DNA from: Gemmatimonadota bacterium
GTDB taxonomy: Bacteria > Gemmatimonadota > Gemmatimonadetes > Longimicrobiales > Gaopeijiaceae
DNA: 50,651 bases
Assembly: GCA_003559555.1 (NCBI GenBank)
Contig: PWLA01000060.1
Span: 1 to 50,651 of the forward strand
Direction of reading: 5' to 3'
Of this stretch, positions 36,074 to 45,595 are shown in pieces. The notes below the pieces were generated by a model, which saw only the letters and a list, made by a program, of their open reading frames with translations, was not told the DNA's origin and did not search any database. The translations under genes and the position numbers were made by a program. Position 1 is the stretch's first letter; every line of letters starts with the position of its first letter.

Positions 36074-36648
36074 CGCTCGCGGCCGAGGAGGGACAGCGCA
36101 TCCCCGAAGAGCTGGCCCGACGGATCCGGCTGGTGGTCCTGGATGTGGACGGCGTGCTCACCGATGCCGGCGTCTACCTCGGGGCCACCGACGCCGGCAC
36201 CCGGGTCGAGCTCAAACGCTTCCACATCCAGGACGGCCTGGGGATCCACCTGATGCGGGATGCGGGGCTGGAGGTGGCCTTCCTCTCCGGACGTCCCTCC
36301 GAGGCCACCCGACTCCGGGCCGAAGAACTCGGGGTAGAAGAGTGTATTCAGAGAGAAGGTGGCATGAAGATCCCCGCCCTGAAGGACCTTCTGGCCCGGC
36401 TGAGGCTGGACTGGTCGCAGGTGGCCATGCTGGGAGACGACCTGCCGGACCTGCCGGTCCTGCGACGGGTGGGGCTGCCCGCCGGAGTGGGCAACGCGGT
36501 GCCGGAAGTACGAAGGGAGGTGCTCTTCACCACCCGAACAACGGGCGGTCGGGGAGCCGTGCGGGAATTCGCCCGGGCCCTCCTGGAGGCCCGGGGAGAG
36601 TGGAACGAACTTGTGGAGGCCTACTGTGCCGCCCGAAGCGCAGACTGA
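36070..36648 (+). CDS. kdsC: Kdo-8-phosphate phosphatase
   Basis: HAD-family phosphatase (C0 type) that releases Kdo. The nucleophile motif is LDVDGVLTD with Asp25 and Asp27. LSGRPS, the Lys in GGMKIPALKDLL and the acidic motif GDDLPDLPVL complete the site. At 192 aa it resembles the compact KdsC proteins. ATG 36070 overlaps the kdsA stop. The frame extends upstream into kdsA but without HAD features. Confidence 0.94.
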   Translation: MTLAAEEGQRIPEELARRIRLVVLDVDGVLTDAGVYLGATDAGTRVELKRFHIQDGLGIHLMRDAGLEVAFLSGRPSEATRLRAEELGVEECIQREGGMKIPALKDLLARLRLDWSQVAMLGDDLPDLPVLRRVGLPAGVGNAVPEVRREVLFTTRTTGGRGAVREFARALLEARGEWNELVEAYCAARSAD

Positions 36649-37654
36649 CACCGAGACCCTCGACACCGCCAGCGCCGCTGCGACGCCCTCACGCGTCCAG
36701 GGGCTCCTGGAGGAGGGGCGACGTGTGCTTCGCTCGGAGGCCGACGCCGTGGCGTCCATGGCCGAGCGGCTGGACGAGGGTTTCGTGGAAGCGGTGGAGC
36801 TGCTCTACGGGGCCACGGGAAGGGTGATCGTCACCGGAGTGGGCAAGAGTGGGATCGTGGCCCGAAAGCTGGCGGCGACCCTCACCTCCACCGGAACCCC
36901 GGCCACCTTCCTGCATCCGGTGGACGGCCTCCACGGGGACCTGGGCATCGTGAGCCGAGAAGACGTGGGGATCTTCATCTCCAAGAGCGGAGCCACTTCT
37001 GAGCTGGCCGGGCTGGTAGAGTACATGGTCCGGCTCGGGGTGCCCATGGTGGCCCTCACCGGGACAGTCGACTCACCCCTGGCCCGACACGCCACCGCGG
37101 TGCTGGACTGTGCCGTAAGCGCCGAGGCCTGCCCCATGGACCTGGCGCCCACGTCCTCCACCACCGCGGCGGTGGCCATGGGCGACGCCCTGGCGATGGT
37201 GCTTCTTCAGCGGAAGGGGTTCCGGGCCGAGGACTTCGCCCGCTTCCATCCCGGAGGCGCCCTGGGGCGCAAGCTCACCCTCAGGGTGGACGACCTGATG
37301 GTGGGAGAGGAGTATCCGGAGGTACCGCAGACGGCCCTCATGCGGGACTGCATCGTGCCCCTGGCCCATATGCGGGGTACGGTTCCCATCGTGGACGAAG
37401 ACCGGAGGGTGGTCGGGGTGGTCACCGCCGGGGACCTGACGCGCCTCATGGACCGGCGTGAGAACTTTCTGGAGGTGCCCGTGGCCCAGGTCATGACCGC
37501 CTCTCCCCGGGTGGCCCGGGTGGGACAGCTGGCCGGCGCCGTGGTCCGCGAGATGGAGGAGTTCGGCATCATGGCCCTGCCGGTGGTGGACCAGGAGGGC
37601 CGGCTCCAGGGCGTGATCCACCTCCACGACATCCTGCGGGCCGGGGTCGTATGA
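36626..37654 (+). CDS. kdsD: Arabinose-5-phosphate isomerase
   Basis: KpsF/KdsD/GutQ-type enzyme making arabinose 5-phosphate from ribulose 5-phosphate. The SIS domain has TGVGKSGIVARKLAATLTST, FLHPVDGLHGDLG and ISKSGATSEL, followed by FHPGGALGRKL and two CBS domains. GTG 36626 is chosen because GGAGG at 36615-36619 lies 6 bases upstream. An in-frame TTG at 36611 has no ribosome site. The product is 342 aa, and the gene overlaps kdsC by 23 bp. With kdsA, kdsC and kdsB it completes Kdo synthesis within one operon. Confidence 0.94.
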   Translation: MPPEAQTDTETLDTASAAATPSRVQGLLEEGRRVLRSEADAVASMAERLDEGFVEAVELLYGATGRVIVTGVGKSGIVARKLAATLTSTGTPATFLHPVDGLHGDLGIVSREDVGIFISKSGATSELAGLVEYMVRLGVPMVALTGTVDSPLARHATAVLDCAVSAEACPMDLAPTSSTTAAVAMGDALAMVLLQRKGFRAEDFARFHPGGALGRKLTLRVDDLMVGEEYPEVPQTALMRDCIVPLAHMRGTVPIVDEDRRVVGVVTAGDLTRLMDRRENFLEVPVAQVMTASPRVARVGQLAGAVVREMEEFGIMALPVVDQEGRLQGVIHLHDILRAGVV

Positions 37655-38178
37655 CGATCCGGATCGCCGGGCTCTGGCTGGTGTTGGGATTCGTGGCACT
37701 GGCGACCGCGTGCCAGGAGGAGGGCGACGTGGCCACCGTCTCGGAGGAGCTGGCGGCCATGGACGCCGACTTCATCGTGGTTGGGGGCGAGCAGTACGTG
37801 AGTCAGGACGGTGAGATCGAGGCCCACCTGGTCTACGACACGGCCTTCCAGTGGAACGATTCAACCTCGGCGGCCCTCCGGCGGCTCGAGCTGGTGGTCT
37901 TCCACGAAGACGGAAGCGAGCGGGCCCGGGTCACCTCCGACCGGGGCCGGCTGGATCAGGCCACCGACCGGATGCTCGCCCAGGGCAATGTGGTGGTGGT
38001 GATCCCGGGCGAAAACCGAACGATCCGCACCGAGGAGCTCCACTACGACCCCCAGGCCGGGCAGATCTGGAGCGATTCGGCCTTCGTGATGACGATGCCC
38101 GGCTCGCGGCTCGAGGGGCTCTCGTTCACCTCCGACATCGACTTTCAGAACTTCGAGGCCCGGGGGCGACGGCAATGA
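37651..38178 (+). CDS. lptC: LptC-like LPS export protein (putative lipoprotein)
   Basis: Membrane-anchored bridge of the LPS export machine. The N-terminal hydrophobic segment ends ALATAC with Cys21 at a lipobox-like site, so it is a possible lipoprotein instead of the usual single-helix anchor. A beta-rich domain of the OstA/LptC type follows (VTSDRGRLDQATDRMLAQGN, IRTEELHYDPQAGQIWSDS). At 175 aa it matches E. coli LptC (191). ATG 37651 overlaps kdsD. The similarity is in pattern, not in many identities. Confidence 0.82.
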   Translation: MTIRIAGLWLVLGFVALATACQEEGDVATVSEELAAMDADFIVVGGEQYVSQDGEIEAHLVYDTAFQWNDSTSAALRRLELVVFHEDGSERARVTSDRGRLDQATDRMLAQGNVVVVIPGENRTIRTEELHYDPQAGQIWSDSAFVMTMPGSRLEGLSFTSDIDFQNFEARGRRQ

Positions 38179-39782
38179 GATGGGTGACGCTGTGGCCCGC
38201 GCTTGTCCTCGCGGTAGGGGGTGCCCTGGCCCTGCCCGGGCTGGGGAGCGCTCCGCTGGAGGCCCAGGACCTGGGCACGGACTGCGATCTGGAGGCCTAC
38301 TCGACGATCCGGTCCTCCGAGGCGGGACCCGGCCGACGGGTGACCTGGATTTCCCGACCCATCATGCGCTGCCCCGACGGCACCCGCATCCGATCCGATT
38401 CGGCAGTCGTCTACCAGGAGAGCCAGCGGGCCGAGCTCATCGGGAACGTCCACTTCCAGACCGACGTCCGACTTCTGGAGTCCCGCCTGGCCGACTTCTA
38501 CGAGCGGGAGAACCGGCTTTACGCCCGGGGCGACGTTCACTACACCGATCGGGTGCGGGACAGCGAGCTTCGGGGCGACACGCTCACCTACCTGGGAGAA
38601 ACCGCGTTCCGGGCCGAAGAGCAGATCACCGTCACCGGGGCTCGACCCAACGCGGTGCTTCGGCCCGAGCGGGAGACGACGGGGCCCACGCCCCCCGAAC
38701 CCTACCGGGTGACGGGAAACCGGCTCAGGTTCGAGGGTGAACGCTTCTTCTGGGCCGACGGTGACGTGGAGGTGCTCCGGGACGACCTGGAGGCCTATGC
38801 CGACTCCCTGGCCTTCGACCAGGAGGTGGGGACCCTCTTCCTGAGCTACGACGCCCGGGTGCTGGCCGAGGACACCGAGATGTCGGGGCATCGGATCAAC
38901 CTGACCATGCCGGAGGACATCCTGGAGCAGATCACCATCCGGGAACGGGGCCGCCTCGTCACCGACGACCTGGAGCTGGTGGGCGAGGAGATCCGGATCG
39001 AGCTGGAAGACGAGAAGATCCAGCGACTCGTGGCTGTTCATCGAGAGCCCGCCGACCCCGACGATCCCCGGCCCCGCCCATGGGCGGTCACGGAGGAGTT
39101 CGCACTGGGAGGCGATTCCATTGACGTGCGTTCTCCGGATGAGATCCTGGAGACGGTCCACGCGGTGGGCCGGGCCCGAGGCGAAAGCCGGGCCCGCGGC
39201 GCAGCTCCAGTGCCCGTGGAGGTGGACCCCGACGCCCTGGATCCCACCGAACTCGACCTGGACCATCTGCTTCCCGGGGATCCGGAGGAGGAGGAGGAGC
39301 AACCCGAACCGGCCATCCAGGTGGATCGGGATTGGATCGAGGGTGACGAGATCCTGGCCACCTTCGAGCGGGTCCCTTCCCAGGAGCCGGACGACCCGGA
39401 GGCCGATGAGCCCGGAGATGAGCCCGGAGACGATCCCGACGCGGCTCCGACACCCGCCTCCGACGACCTGGACACGGCGGACGAGCCCGTCCAGTACCGG
39501 CTGTCTCGACTGGAGGCCCGGGGCAATGCCCGGACCCTCTATCGGTCTCCGCCGGATGACGAAGAAGGGGAGCCTGCGGAGCGGGACGAGGACGAGCCGG
39601 TCGAAGACGAGGAAGAAGACGTGGACGCCGAGGAACTCAGGGTGGGCGACCCCCTCTGGTCCATCAGCTACATCAAAGCGCAGGAGATCATCATCTACAT
39701 GCTGGACGGTGCGGTGGACAGGGTGGAAGCCAAGGAGCAGGTGATGGGGCTGCAACTTCAGCCCGACCGGGAGCGACCATGA
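38175..39782 (+). CDS. lptA: OstA/LptA-like periplasmic protein with long acidic region
   Basis: A signal peptide (about residues 1-31, ending near PLEAQ) is followed by repeated OstA-type beta motifs at about 50-290 ([60 protein letters not shown]). Residues about 348-490 are very rich in Asp, Glu and Pro, with runs such as [11 protein letters not shown] short OstA-like end follows ([20 protein letters not shown]). At 535 aa it is nearly three times E. coli LptA and lacks an LptD barrel. ATG 38175 overlaps lptC. Probable role: the LPS bridge across the periplasm; the acidic part is unexplained. Confidence 0.78.
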   Translation: MRWVTLWPALVLAVGGALALPGLGSAPLEAQDLGTDCDLEAYSTIRSSEAGPGRRVTWISRPIMRCPDGTRIRSDSAVVYQESQRAELIGNVHFQTDVRLLESRLADFYERENRLYARGDVHYTDRVRDSELRGDTLTYLGETAFRAEEQITVTGARPNAVLRPERETTGPTPPEPYRVTGNRLRFEGERFFWADGDVEVLRDDLEAYADSLAFDQEVGTLFLSYDARVLAEDTEMSGHRINLTMPEDILEQITIRERGRLVTDDLELVGEEIRIELEDEKIQRLVAVHREPADPDDPRPRPWAVTEEFALGGDSIDVRSPDEILETVHAVGRARGESRARGAAPVPVEVDPDALDPTELDLDHLLPGDPEEEEEQPEPAIQVDRDWIEGDEILATFERVPSQEPDDPEADEPGDEPGDDPDAAPTPASDDLDTADEPVQYRLSRLEARGNARTLYRSPPDDEEGEPAERDEDEPVEDEEEDVDAEELRVGDPLWSISYIKAQEIIIYMLDGAVDRVEAKEQVMGLQLQPDRERP

Positions 39783-40738
39783 GCAATGACGGCGAACGAA
39801 TGACGTCGGAGCGGGACGGCCTCCACGAGGACAGGCGGCCAGAGACGAGCCCCGGGCCCGATCCGGATGGCGCAAGCGGTGGGATCGCCACGGATCCGAC
39901 GGCGCTGGCCGAGGTGGAGGACCTGGGCGCCGTCAGCGAGGACGAGCGGGTGGAGGAGGCCCTCACCCAGCACGAGGGAAGCGTCTTCCGGGCCGAAGGT
40001 CTCACCAAGATCTACCAGGGACGGAAGGTGGTGAACGACGTGGACATCCACGTTCGCCAGGGGGAGATCGTGGGGCTCCTGGGGCCCAACGGCGCCGGTA
40101 AGACCACCACCTTCTACATGATGGTTGGCCTGATCCCTCCCTACCAGGGAAAGGTCTTCCTGGACGAACGGAATCTCACCCGGACCCCCATGTACCGCCG
40201 GGCCCGCCTGGGGGTGGGGTACCTGGCGCAGGAACCCTCGGTCTTTCGCAAGCTCACGGTAGAGGACAATGTGAAGGCGATCCTCGAGACGACGCGGATC
40301 CCGAAGAAGGAGCAGAAGCGGCGGCTGGAGGAACTCCTGGAGGAGCTGTCCATCTCCCACCTGCGCAAGAGCAGGGCCTACGCCCTCTCCGGAGGTGAGC
40401 GACGGCGCCTGGAGATCACCCGGGCCCTGGTGCAGAAACCCAAGTTCATGCTCCTGGACGAGCCCTTTGCCGGGATCGACCCCATCGCCGTCAACGACAT
40501 CCAGCAGATTGTGGCAGGGCTCAAGGACCGCAACATCGGGGTCATCATCTCCGACCACAATGTGGAACAGACCCTGGACATCGTGGATCGCGCCTACATC
40601 ATGTACGAGGGACGGATCCGTGTCAGCGGAAGCGTCTCCGAGCTCGTCTGGAACGACGAGGTCGCTGAAATATACCTCGGGCCCACTCTTACACATCGCA
40701 TGCGACAACGCTATGACAGGCCGGCGACGCTCGAATGA
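39779..40738 (+). CDS. lptB: LPS export ABC transporter ATP-binding protein
   Basis: ATPase that powers LPS extraction with LptF/LptG. Walker A is GPNGAGKTT (102-110), the signature is [12 protein letters not shown], Walker B is [13 protein letters not shown], and the H-loop is [10 protein letters not shown]. The LptB-specific stretch [20 protein letters not shown] is clear. About 67 acidic, low-complexity residues precede the normal start (around [12 protein letters not shown]). No in-frame ATG lies closer to the domain than Met8, so the extension seems real. ATG 39779 overlaps lptA, and the gene overlaps rpoN by ATGA. lptF and lptG are not in the window. Confidence 0.94.
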   Translation: MSNDGERMTSERDGLHEDRRPETSPGPDPDGASGGIATDPTALAEVEDLGAVSEDERVEEALTQHEGSVFRAEGLTKIYQGRKVVNDVDIHVRQGEIVGLLGPNGAGKTTTFYMMVGLIPPYQGKVFLDERNLTRTPMYRRARLGVGYLAQEPSVFRKLTVEDNVKAILETTRIPKKEQKRRLEELLEELSISHLRKSRAYALSGGERRRLEITRALVQKPKFMLLDEPFAGIDPIAVNDIQQIVAGLKDRNIGVIISDHNVEQTLDIVDRAYIMYEGRIRVSGSVSELVWNDEVAEIYLGPTLTHRMRQRYDRPATLE

Positions 40739-42237
40739 GTAACATGAGCGGCAAGCTCTTCCAGAGCGCGGATCTCCGCCAGGAGATGAAGATCAACCCT
40801 CGCCTCTACCAGGCGATGGAACTGCTCTACATGCCGCTGATGGACCTCCAGCAACACCTGAAGCAGGAGCTGCAGGTGAACCCCTTCCTGGAGATGGGGC
40901 TCGCCGACGTGACCGAGGACGTGAGTCTCGAGGACCTGGAGCCGGAGGCCGACGAAGACGAGATCGACTGGGAGGAGATCCTCCTGGACGGGTTCGACGC
41001 CGGGGGTTCCCGGGCCCAGTACGAGGAGAAGGAGTACCACCAGCCCACGCCGGTGGAGACCGCCGACCTCCGGGACCACCTGATGGAGCAGCTGCGCCAT
41101 CTCTCCATCGACGACCGGAAGATCCGGCTGGGTGAGGAGATCATCGGAAACGTGGATGACGACGGTTTCCTGGCCTGCGAGCTGGAGGAGGTCGTGGAGG
41201 GCGCCAACGGGTGGCTCGAGGACGTTCGGGAGGTGGCCCAGGAGCGGGCCCGGGCCATCGAGGACGAGGAGGAGCGCGCCGAGGAGGAGGAGGAGATCCA
41301 GGAGCTCTTCCGCCCCTACGCCCTGGACGAAGCGGAGGAGATGCTGGAGGTGATCCAACGGATGGATCCCCCCGGGGTGGCAGCCCGGGATCTCCGGGAA
41401 TCCATCCTCATTCAGCTCCGGCGGTTGGACCGGGACGACTGCCTGGCCCATACCCTGGTGGACGAACACTGGGACGATTTTCTGAACCACCGGTGGACGG
41501 AAATCGGGCGGACGCTTGGACGCTCGGCCAAGGAAGTGCAGGATGCCGCCGACGAGATCGCCAAGCTGAACCCGAAGCCGGGAAACAAGCACTCCCCGGA
41601 CCGGGACCCCTACATCATTCCCGATCTCATCGTTGACAAGATCGATGGGGAGTACCACGTCTTTCTCAACGACACGAACCTGCCCCGCCTCCGTCTCTCC
41701 CGCTCCTACCGGGAGGTGGCCCGGGACCGGAACAAGTTCACGGGAAAGAACAAGGAGTTCATCGCCTCCAAGCTGAACTCGGCCAACTGGATGATCCAGG
41801 CCATCGAGCAGCGCCGGCAGACCATGCTGAAGGTCATGAACTTCATCGTGGACCGGCAGCGGGAGTTCTTCGAGAAGGGCGTGCAGTTCCTCCGTCCCCT
41901 CACCCTCCGGGAGGTGGCCGACCACATCGAGATGCACGAATCGACGGTCTCCCGGGTGACCAACGAGAAGTACGTTCAGACGCCCAGGGGCGTATACTCC
42001 CTCAAGTTCTTCTTCTCAAGCGGCCTCTCCACGGCATCGGGCGAGGACATCTCGGCCCGGGGAGTGAAGGCCAAGATCGAGACCCTGGTGGACCAGGAGA
42101 ACGAAAAGAAGCCCCTCACCGACCAGAAGATCGTGGATCTCCTGGAGGCCGACGGAATTCAGATCGCCCGCCGGACCGTGGCCAAGTACCGGGATCAGCT
42201 GGGGATCCTCCCGGCCCGAATGCGCAAGCGTGTCTGA
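40735..42237 (+). CDS. rpoN: RNA polymerase sigma-54 factor
   Basis: Alternative sigma factor that needs AAA+ activators and reads -24/-12 promoters. The N-terminal Q/L-rich region I ([20 protein letters not shown]), acidic region II (about 60-185), core-binding and HTH regions ([20 protein letters not shown]) and the RpoN box ARRTVAKYR (from residue 478) are all present. At 500 aa it is typical. The lptB-rpoN order is common in Proteobacteria. No hpf or ptsN follows here. Instead a glycosyltransferase begins within its last codons. Confidence 0.96.
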   Translation: MSNMSGKLFQSADLRQEMKINPRLYQAMELLYMPLMDLQQHLKQELQVNPFLEMGLADVTEDVSLEDLEPEADEDEIDWEEILLDGFDAGGSRAQYEEKEYHQPTPVETADLRDHLMEQLRHLSIDDRKIRLGEEIIGNVDDDGFLACELEEVVEGANGWLEDVREVAQERARAIEDEEERAEEEEEIQELFRPYALDEAEEMLEVIQRMDPPGVAARDLRESILIQLRRLDRDDCLAHTLVDEHWDDFLNHRWTEIGRTLGRSAKEVQDAADEIAKLNPKPGNKHSPDRDPYIIPDLIVDKIDGEYHVFLNDTNLPRLRLSRSYREVARDRNKFTGKNKEFIASKLNSANWMIQAIEQRRQTMLKVMNFIVDRQREFFEKGVQFLRPLTLREVADHIEMHESTVSRVTNEKYVQTPRGVYSLKFFFSSGLSTASGEDISARGVKAKIETLVDQENEKKPLTDQKIVDLLEADGIQIARRTVAKYRDQLGILPARMRKRV

Positions 42238-43213
42238 GGTCCGAACACCCTCGAGGGCCGGGGGGCCGGCAATCCCACAGGAGCTTCGCCGCGACTTCGC
42301 GGTGGTGGTGCCGGCATACAACGAAGCCCCCGTGGTGACCGACCTGGTGCGGGAACTCCGGGAGGCCTTCCGGGAGCACGACCTGCACGGGGAGGTCCTC
42401 CTGGTGGACGACGGCTCCACCGACGACACGGCAGAGCTCGCCCGGCAGGCGGCAGCGGACTGGCCCGCCTTCCGTGTACTGGAGCACCGCAAGAACCTGG
42501 GAAAGACCGAGGCCATCGTCACCGCCGCCCGTGCCACCGAACGAAGCGTGCTGGTCATCTTCGACGCCGATCTCCAGCACTCCCCCCACGAGATCCCCCT
42601 CTTCCTGGAGAAGATCGCCCAGGGATGGGACGTGGTCTGCGGACGCAAGGTGGGGGCCTACGACAAGCGGATGGTCTCGACGGTGTACAACCGACTCTCC
42701 CGCCTCCTCTTCGATGTGCCTGCCTCGGACCTGAACTCCATGAAGGCCTTCCGGGCCTCGGTCCTGCAGGAGATCCCCCTCCGTCACGACTGGCACCGGT
42801 TCTTCGTGGTGCTGGCCCATGACCGGGGTCATTCCGTCACGGAGCTGGACATCGAGCTGTATCCCCGTCGGGCGGGCACGTCCAAGTACTCGGGGTGGTG
42901 GCGGGTGGTGGTGGGCGTCATGGATCTCCTCTCCGTCTGGTTCCTCCTGGTCTTCTCGCGGAAGCCGCTCCTCCTGTTCGGGACGGCAGGGGCGGCGATG
43001 GCCGCCAGCGGCGTCCTGGTGGGAATCGCGGCGGTGTACCTGCGGCTCGTCCACCAGGTGGGCTTTCGACCGCTTCTGACGCTGGTCCTCCTCCTGGTCA
43101 CGGTGGGGGTCACGCTGGTGGGGTTCGGCCTCCTGGCCGAGATGGTGGCTCAGCTCCGGCAGGAGGTGGAGGATCTTCGGGCTCGAAAGGACACCCGCAA
43201 TGACCGGAGCTGA
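42230..43213 (+). CDS. Family 2 glycosyltransferase with C-terminal membrane helices
   Basis: Polyprenyl-phosphate sugar synthase-like (DPM1/GtrB/ArnC group). The GT-A domain starts VVVPAYNEAPVV (25-36), with VDDGST (59-64) and the metal motif DADLQHS (112-118). GRKVGAYDKRMVSTVYNRLS and YPRRAGTSKYSGWWR (near 215-230) are typical of this group. Two membrane helices follow at about 240-260 and 285-305, then a short coiled tail. It probably loads a sugar onto a lipid phosphate at the cytoplasmic face. GTG 42230 overlaps rpoN by 8 bp. The donor sugar is unknown. Confidence 0.86.
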   Translation: MSEVRTPSRAGGPAIPQELRRDFAVVVPAYNEAPVVTDLVRELREAFREHDLHGEVLLVDDGSTDDTAELARQAAADWPAFRVLEHRKNLGKTEAIVTAARATERSVLVIFDADLQHSPHEIPLFLEKIAQGWDVVCGRKVGAYDKRMVSTVYNRLSRLLFDVPASDLNSMKAFRASVLQEIPLRHDWHRFFVVLAHDRGHSVTELDIELYPRRAGTSKYSGWWRVVVGVMDLLSVWFLLVFSRKPLLLFGTAGAAMAASGVLVGIAAVYLRLVHQVGFRPLLTLVLLLVTVGVTLVGFGLLAEMVAQLRQEVEDLRARKDTRNDRS

Positions 43214-44447
43214 CGCCCCCGGCGGGTCGGAGGCGGCGGACGACCGTCCCACCGTGATGGTGGTGGTGGGTACCCGCCCGGAGGCCATCAAGATGGCTCC
43301 GGTGGTGGGGGCTCTTCGCCGGCCCGGCGGCCCGACGCGGGTCCGGCTCGTTCTTACGGGCCAGCACACCGACCTGGTGGACGGCGCGCTGCGGACCTTC
43401 GGGCTGGAGCCCGACCTGGACCTCGAGATCATGCAGGAGGGTCAGACCCTGTACGACGTGGCCACCGGATGCCTCGACGGAATCCGGTCGGCGCTCCAGC
43501 ACGAACGGCCGGGCATGGTCCTGGTCCAGGGCGACACGGCCACAGTCTTCTTTTCGGCCCTCGCCGGCTACTTCGAGGGTGTGGCCACCGGTCACCTGGA
43601 GGCCGGACTTCGCAGCGGCGACCTCCGAAGCCCCTTTCCCGAGGAAGGCTTTCGGAGGCTCACCGGGGTGTTGGCGGACCTCCACTTCGCCCCCACCCCC
43701 GACGCCCGGGAGAACCTGCTCCGGGAAGGGATTCCGGAATCCCGGATCCACGTGACCGGGAATACGGTGGTGGATGCGCTCCTGCAGGTGGTGAACCAGA
43801 GCGGCGGGGCGCGGCAGCCTCAGCTCCGGCAGCTCCTGGAGGGCCGCCGCCCGTTCGCCCTTCTCACCGCGCACCGGAGGGAGTCCTTCGGCCCACCCCT
43901 GCGAAGGATCTTCAAGGCCATCCGTTCGCTCCTGGAGCTCGAACCGGAGCTGGAGATCATCTACCCCGTCCACCCCAACCCCAAGGTGATGGGACCGGCC
44001 CAGGAGCTCCTGGGCGGTCATCCCCGGGTCCACCTGGTGGAGCCCCTGGCCTACGAGGACCTGGCCCTGGGGCTCCAGGGAGCGTCGCTCATCCTGACCG
44101 ACTCCGGTGGGATTCAGGAAGAAGCACCCACCTTCGGAACCCCGCTCCTGGTCCTCCGGGAAGTCACCGAGCGACCCGAGGGGATCCGGGCAGGAGTGGC
44201 GGAGCTGGTGGGTACGGACCCGGACCGGATCATCGCCCGGGCCCGGGCGATCCTGAACGAACCGGGCGACAATCGGCGGACCCGGCGCCGGGCCAATCCG
44301 TACGGGGACGGTCGAGCGGCGCTCCGGGTGGCCGAGGCGGTGGAAGCCTTTCTGGCCCGGAGCCCGGCTGAAGCGCAGCCGCCCTCCGCCCACACGCCGC
44401 CCGCCACCTCGGACGTGGCGGACAGTGACGTGGAGAAGCGATCATGA
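43200..44447 (+). CDS. wecB: UDP-N-acetylglucosamine 2-epimerase (non-hydrolysing)
   Basis: Interconverts UDP-GlcNAc and UDP-ManNAc. The GT-B-fold motifs are VVVGTRPEAIKMAPV (20-34), QGDTATVF, GHLEAGLRSGDLRSPFPEE, GNTVVDALL and LTAHRRES, and the nucleotide site is TDSGGIQEEAPTFGTPLLVL with RPEG. The usual Asn-Arg after PFPEE is here Gly-Phe-Arg. A polar 17-residue N-terminal extension and a Pro/Ala-rich C-terminal tail are dispensable-looking. At 415 aa it is longer than E. coli WecB (376). ATG 43200 overlaps the GT2 gene by 14 bp. Confidence 0.9.
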   Translation: MTGADAPGGSEAADDRPTVMVVVGTRPEAIKMAPVVGALRRPGGPTRVRLVLTGQHTDLVDGALRTFGLEPDLDLEIMQEGQTLYDVATGCLDGIRSALQHERPGMVLVQGDTATVFFSALAGYFEGVATGHLEAGLRSGDLRSPFPEEGFRRLTGVLADLHFAPTPDARENLLREGIPESRIHVTGNTVVDALLQVVNQSGGARQPQLRQLLEGRRPFALLTAHRRESFGPPLRRIFKAIRSLLELEPELEIIYPVHPNPKVMGPAQELLGGHPRVHLVEPLAYEDLALGLQGASLILTDSGGIQEEAPTFGTPLLVLREVTERPEGIRAGVAELVGTDPDRIIARARAILNEPGDNRRTRRRANPYGDGRAALRVAEAVEAFLARSPAEAQPPSAHTPPATSDVADSDVEKRS

Positions 44448-45595
44448 AGATCCTCTTTCACTGCATCTACTATCCGCCGGAGGTGGGTGGGCTGGAGAGC
44501 CACATCGCCGAACTGGCCCGGGGGCTGGTGGAGGAGGGGCATGAGGTCCGTGTCATAACCTCCCGCTCCCAGGAGGGGCTCTCCCGGGAGGAGGAGATGG
44601 ACGGCGTCCTGGTGCACCGGAGCTGGCTTCCGTCCCGGAGTCCGCCAGGCTGGATCGCCTACGCGCTCCGGTCGGGACCCCTCACCCGGGAGTGGGCGGA
44701 GTGGGCCGATGTGGTGCACGCCCAGGCCTTCGCCTCGGTGTATCCCTGCCACCAGGCGGTCCGACGCGCCCGGCGGCCCCTGGTGGCCACCTTCCACACC
44801 TCGCATTTTCTGATCCGGGCCCGGACCCGCCGGTGGAAACCGGTGCTGGCCCGCCTGGTGCAGTGGCCGGACCATTGTCTGGCGGCCAGCCAGGAGATCG
44901 CCCGGGTGGCCGAGTCGCTGACGTCCGACGTTCGGGTGGAGGCCCTCACCAACGGGGTGGACACCCTTCGGTTCCGTCCGGTCCCCCCGGCCTTTCCTCC
45001 GGCAGAGGACGAGCGGTGGCTGGTGGTGCCCCGGCGACTCTTCCAGAAGAACGGGGTGGAGTACTTCATTCGAGCCATGCCCCTCATTCGGCGGCAGGCC
45101 CCCCAGGCCCGGGCGCTGGTGGTGGGCGACGGCCCGGAGCGCGAGACGCTGGAGGCGCTGGCCGGCGAACTGGGGGTGGGCGACGCCGTCCGCTTCCTGG
45201 GATCCCGCCCCCACGACGAGATGCCCGGTATCCTGGCATCGGCGGAGCTGGCGATCTTCCCTTCGCTCATGGAAGCCACCTCGGTGGCGGCGCTGGAGTG
45301 CATGGCATGCGGCCTGCCGGTGGTGGCCAGCCGAGTGGGAGGACTCCCGGAGATCGTGGACGAGTCGGTGGGCCGGCTGGTTCCTCCCGCCCAGCCCGAA
45401 CGGCTGGCGCAGACGGTCATCGAGCTCCTGGAGCAGGTAGACCTGGAGGCCATGGGGGCCGAGGCCCGGAGGCGCGTGGTGGAGCACTGGAGCAACGCCC
45501 GCCTGGTGGCTCGCCACGTGGAGATCTACGAGGAACTCACGGCCTCGCACGACGAACGGACCCGGCGAGAGGTCCCCGACACGGGACAGGAGTAG
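44444..45595 (+). CDS. Family 4 glycosyltransferase (GT-B)
   Basis: Retaining glycosyltransferase of cell-surface glycan synthesis. The N-terminal acceptor-side motif is YYPPEVGGLESHIAELARGL (5-24). The C-terminal donor domain has VVPRRLFQKNGVEYFIRAMP, VGDGPERETLEALA and the E-x7-E motif in EATSVAALECMACGLPVVAS. At 383 aa it is typical. ATG 44444 overlaps wecB by four bases. A following gene begins directly after its TAG stop. Donor and acceptor cannot be assigned. The neighbouring epimerase makes ManNAc a candidate donor. Confidence 0.9.
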   Translation: MKILFHCIYYPPEVGGLESHIAELARGLVEEGHEVRVITSRSQEGLSREEEMDGVLVHRSWLPSRSPPGWIAYALRSGPLTREWAEWADVVHAQAFASVYPCHQAVRRARRPLVATFHTSHFLIRARTRRWKPVLARLVQWPDHCLAASQEIARVAESLTSDVRVEALTNGVDTLRFRPVPPAFPPAEDERWLVVPRRLFQKNGVEYFIRAMPLIRRQAPQARALVVGDGPERETLEALAGELGVGDAVRFLGSRPHDEMPGILASAELAIFPSLMEATSVAALECMACGLPVVASRVGGLPEIVDESVGRLVPPAQPERLAQTVIELLEQVDLEAMGAEARRRVVEHWSNARLVARHVEIYEELTASHDERTRREVPDTGQE

